A stretch of DNA of 64,000 nucleotides from Ohtaekwangia sp036568665 (GTDB lineage Bacteria > Bacteroidota > Bacteroidia > Cytophagales > Cyclobacteriaceae). Of the stretch, positions 61,209 to 64,000 are shown piece by piece; position 1 is the first letter of the stretch; each line of letters opens with the position of its first letter. The notes under the pieces were generated by a model. That model did no database searches and was not told the DNA's origin. It was given only the letters and a program-made list of their open reading frames with translations. The stretch spans positions 1-64,000 of the forward strand of contig NZ_DATCSD010000370.1 of assembly GCF_036568665.1 (NCBI RefSeq), read 5' to 3'. The position numbers were made by a program, and so were the translations under genes.

Positions 61209-62930
61209 TTACACCTGTGTCGGTACGCTGCGCATGGCCCCGCGCGTATCGAGGCGATTGATAAATTCTTCGAGTGAATCGTTTTCAGAAAGGTTCAGCC
61301 TCTTCTTCAGGCGGTAGCGCGATTGCTTTACACTATCGGGAGAGACACCCAGCATCTTGGCTGATTCTTTCAACGACAGGTTCATGCGAAGCAATGCAGC
61401 GAGGCGAAGTTCCGCAGCCGTTATATCCTGGTATTTATAGCGCAGCATGGCAAAGAAGTTCGGGTATACTTCTTCAAACGCTCGCTTAAAGTTTTCCCAA
61501 TCTTCCTGTGTAAGAATGTTGGATTCAAGTATGCGGTTAAACTTCTCGATCTGTACGTGTTCTTCCGGTTGTGCCTGTGCTGCTTCCAGTTCCTTGTTCA
61601 TCTTTTCCAGCAACTCCGATTTTTCCAGCAGACTTTGCTTCAGAAAATCCAGTTGTTGCTCTTTTATCTGCAACTGGTGTTCATTGCGCTCGAGTTGGCG
61701 TTTGTTCTTCAGCTTCTGCCGGTTATAAAGTAATCCTCCAATGATTACGAGCAATACACCTGCCGTCAGAAATGTATTCCGTCTGAAAAGATCAGCTTTG
61801 TGCTGCTGTTGTAATAGCGTGATCTCGGCTTCTTTTCTGTCAAGCTCGTGCGTATGGTTCAGCCGTTGTACCTCACTGATGTTCTCGGAATTTTTCAGGC
61901 TATCGTTCAATGCATGATAGAGTGCTTGATAATTGTAGGCGTGTTTGTAATCGCTCTTCATACTGCTGGCGAGCATCGCTTTTTCATAATTACGGGCTAA
62001 TGCTACTTTGTAATCAATACTGCGCGCAACGTCAATTCCTTTCAGGGCAACCGCCAGTGCTTTATCGGGCTGCTGTTGTGTGATATATACCTGGCCGAGG
62101 TTTGCATATATTTCCGTCTGGGCCGGGCGATCATCCTGCTCAATAGCCACTTTCAATGCGCGCTCGTGATATTGCAGCGCCTGCATATAGTCTTTCTCCT
62201 GAAAGTAAAACGTGCCCATCAGGTTCAGCACCGTAGCACTGAAACGTTTATCATCAATCTCTTCACAGATGGCCAGCGATTGCTTATAATTTTCAAGAGC
62301 CTTCGCTCCTTTTCCCTGTCGCTGATAGATCTCAGCCATGTTTGTTAACGCCCGTGTTATACCACTTTTGAAATCGCGTTTCTTCCAAATGGCAAGTGCT
62401 TTATCAAAATGACCAAGGGCCTCTTCATTCTCCTCACGATCGCTATAGATCAGTCCCATGTTGTTGTTCATGGCGGCAATCCAGGTAGAGTCTTTCAGTT
62501 CTTCATAGATCTTTAACGCCTGCAGCAGGTAGTCGCTGGCTTTCACAGGATCGCCCGTGCGGTTGTATAAAAATGCAATGCGGCTATACGCTTTTCCCTG
62601 CATTTTTTTATTCTGCAGTTTTCGCGCAAGCTGCGTAGCCTCGGTGGCGGTTTGTATGGCTTCTATTGCGTTGGCATTGGTCTGCAGACTTAGCAAAGCG
62701 AACAGCGTATTCACCCGGTTCGTATCTTCCGGCAATGTACTCAACACGGCTTTGAGACTATCTTCTTTAGGCGATTGCGCACATACCATGTTACCGGGCA
62801 ACAACGCGCTGGCAACGACTATACATACCGATATAACCGATGTGATCCTTATTCGAAGGGATTGAATAGAGAGAGAGTCTGTGCCGGCAGACTTCACTTT
62901 AAACACTGAAAAGAATCTCCGTAATAACAT
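61209..62930 (-). CDS. TPR sensor with C-terminal LuxR-like HTH
   Basis: 573 aa. An N-terminal hydrophobic stretch ending MVCAQS (about 25-52), six or more TPR units (about 85-370: AYSRIAFLYNRTGDPVKASDYLLQAL and repeats), one membrane helix (about 378-398), a coiled coil (about 400-465) and a C-terminal HTH of the LuxR/sigma-70 region 4 type: LRLAALLRMNLSLKESAKMLGVSPDSVKQSRYRLKKRL (patterns read in parts). This TPR-TM-coiled-coil-HTH form is a common Bacteroidota regulator type. Confidence 0.9.
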   Translation of the reverse strand: MLLRRFFSVFKVKSAGTDSLSIQSLRIRITSVISVCIVVASALLPGNMVCAQSPKEDSLKAVLSTLPEDTNRVNTLFALLSLQTNANAIEAIQTATEATQLARKLQNKKMQGKAYSRIAFLYNRTGDPVKASDYLLQALKIYEELKDSTWIAAMNNNMGLIYSDREENEEALGHFDKALAIWKKRDFKSGITRALTNMAEIYQRQGKGAKALENYKQSLAICEEIDDKRFSATVLNLMGTFYFQEKDYMQALQYHERALKVAIEQDDRPAQTEIYANLGQVYITQQQPDKALAVALKGIDVARSIDYKVALARNYEKAMLASSMKSDYKHAYNYQALYHALNDSLKNSENISEVQRLNHTHELDRKEAEITLLQQQHKADLFRRNTFLTAGVLLVIIGGLLYNRQKLKNKRQLERNEHQLQIKEQQLDFLKQSLLEKSELLEKMNKELEAAQAQPEEHVQIEKFNRILESNILTQEDWENFKRAFEEVYPNFFAMLRYKYQDITAAELRLAALLRMNLSLKESAKMLGVSPDSVKQSRYRLKKRLNLSENDSLEEFINRLDTRGAMRSVPTQV

Positions 62931-63288
62931 ATCCCGTACATAGCTTTTTTAAGAAGCGTTAGCCGTTACAGCATAACGCTCTCCAAAGCATCAGAAAAAT
63001 ATAACAATAGTTTTATTATGCTGCTATGGGATATTAGAAAAACATTTCATATCCCGGCAGGTCAGCCAAAGGAGGTAGCAGGTAGAGGATGCAAATTTTC
63101 TTTTTTTTCATTACGATTCCAAAAAAAATCTATGCGCACATCGCACAAAAATGTTTACAGCATACAGCTTACAGTTGATAGCGGTATCGTTAGCGGCTTT
63201 CTGTATTTTTCGCTTATAAACCACAAAACATAGCAAAGCTTTTTTCATCTATAGTTTGATGTTTCTGTTTCTGACTTATCTTGCTGAT
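62931..63288. other. Divergent intergenic region before the M20 gene
   Basis: No gene. Contains the inverted repeat GGGATAT (63028-63034)/ATATCCC (63049-63055) and GCGTTA/TAACGC (62957-62980) near the TPR gene start. No exact TAnnTTTG box was found for either neighbour. Confidence 0.4.
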
Positions 63289-64000
63289 ATGAAAATGATC
63301 CGCATTACCTGTATATGTATCGCGCTTGTATCCTCTGCCTATGCGCAAACAAAATCTCCCGCTATAAAACAAGTAGAAGAGTATACCAGCAAGCAATATC
63401 CTTCACTGGAAAAATTATACCGACAGCTGCATCAGAATCCCGAGCTTTCACTGCATGAAGAAAAAACAGCGAAGATCATGGCAGAAGAACTTCGTACGTT
63501 GGGCTTTGATGTGATCGAAAAATTAGGAGGCCAGAGTTTAGTAGGGATTCTTAAAAACGGTAAAGGTCCTACCGTATTAATCCGCACGGATATGGACGCA
63601 CTGCCACTCGAAGAAAAAACAGGTTTGCCGTATGCGAGTAAAGCAAGAGGTATAAATGCTGTTGGTGCCGATGTACCGGTGATGCATGCCTGCGGCCACG
63701 ATATACACATGACTGTGTTTGTTGGCACCGCACGTGCACTCACTGCTACACGCAAGCAATGGAAAGGAACATTGATAATGGTAGCACAATCATCGGAAGA
63801 GAATGGCTTTGGTGCAGATATGCTATTCAAAGCCGGACTATATGATACTATACCGAAGCCTGATTATGCTATAGCTCTTCACGACAATGCATCGCTGGAA
63901 GCGGGTAAAGTTGGTTATCATGCCGGAGCGTTTATGGCCAGCGTAGACATGATGAACATTACTGTGCATGGTAAAGGAGGTCATGGTGCAGCACCTCATA
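63289..64000 (+). CDS. M20-family amidohydrolase, partial
   Basis: The first 237 codons are present; the gene runs off the window. Signal peptide (1-20, ending AYAQ), then the M20/peptidase D-type catalytic domain: LHQNPELSLHEEKTA, VLIRTDMDALPLEEKTGLPYAS, VMHACGHDIHMT (metal His/Asp), AQSSEENGFGADML (catalytic Glu), HDNASLEAGKV and GKGGHGAAPH. Similar to secreted N-acyl-amino-acid or indole-acetyl-amino-acid hydrolases. Confidence 0.92.
   Translation, partial: MKMIRITCICIALVSSAYAQTKSPAIKQVEEYTSKQYPSLEKLYRQLHQNPELSLHEEKTAKIMAEELRTLGFDVIEKLGGQSLVGILKNGKGPTVLIRTDMDALPLEEKTGLPYASKARGINAVGADVPVMHACGHDIHMTVFVGTARALTATRKQWKGTLIMVAQSSEENGFGADMLFKAGLYDTIPKPDYAIALHDNASLEAGKVGYHAGAFMASVDMMNITVHGKGGHGAAPH

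Noticed and set aside
1..64000. CRISPR arrays, tRNA or rRNA genes, prophage or transposase genes
   Set aside because: None seen: no regularly spaced repeats with spacers, no tRNA-like cloverleaf noticed by eye, and no integrase or transposase reading frames.

Overview
The window reads as chromosomal DNA of a member of the Bacteroidota, most likely a Cytophagales-type organism. The grounds are a hybrid two-component propeller/AraC regulator, LytS/LytTR and ExsA-like AraC regulators, lipoprotein tripartite efflux systems, and several -7 boxes of the Bacteroidota form TAnnTTTG with a TTTG-like element about 19 nt upstream. Gene density is about 90 percent. I see no rRNA, tRNA, CRISPR array, transposase or phage gene. 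Species cannot be named from the sequence.

Layout. 1-4393 (minus): the start of an NAD(P)-binding epimerase, then a run of small stress/aromatic-type enzymes (DJ-1/PfpI, double ABM monooxygenase, alpha/beta hydrolase, carboxymuconolactone-decarboxylase-like, cupin, 2TM protein). These are divergent from a large hybrid sensor (4652-8791), which is followed by an EthD protein. 9516-12944: a PD40 propeller protein and a MacB-like permease. 13038-16288: two convergent ArsR plus SRPBCC modules, each with a matching pair of operator palindromes; the second also carries DoxX, YdeI and DUF4256 genes. 18500-24251: an RND tripartite efflux operon. 25209-33103: paired SRPBCC genes, a GlxA-type regulator, a Crp/Fnr gene with CRP-like palindromes after it, then YceI, tautomerase, SDR, nitronate monooxygenase and dienelactone hydrolase genes. 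33227-39789: a di-haem P460-type cytochrome, Ohr, DUF1223, a LytS/LytTR pair with a candidate direct-repeat operator, an AraC remnant broken in three frames, and DinB. 39862-44759: a serine hydrolase/ChbG deacetylase fusion, LysR and a threonine synthase-like enzyme.

45339-52108 is a complete TetR-TolC-HlyD-ABC-ABC-permease-permease exporter resembling CecR/YbhGFSR. The same 16-bp palindrome lies before tetR and before the exporter genes.

53338-61147 is the most interesting region. egtB and egtD (ergothioneine synthesis) are followed by a cyclic-nucleotide-domain histidine kinase, a response regulator fused to a glutaredoxin-like and a thioredoxin-reductase-like module that both lack their redox cysteines, and a UBP-type zinc-finger protein. 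An osmoprotectant-type ABC importer (substrate-binding protein fused to permease, plus ATPase) converges on it and may carry ergothioneine. The window ends with a TPR/HTH regulator and a truncated M20 amidohydrolase.
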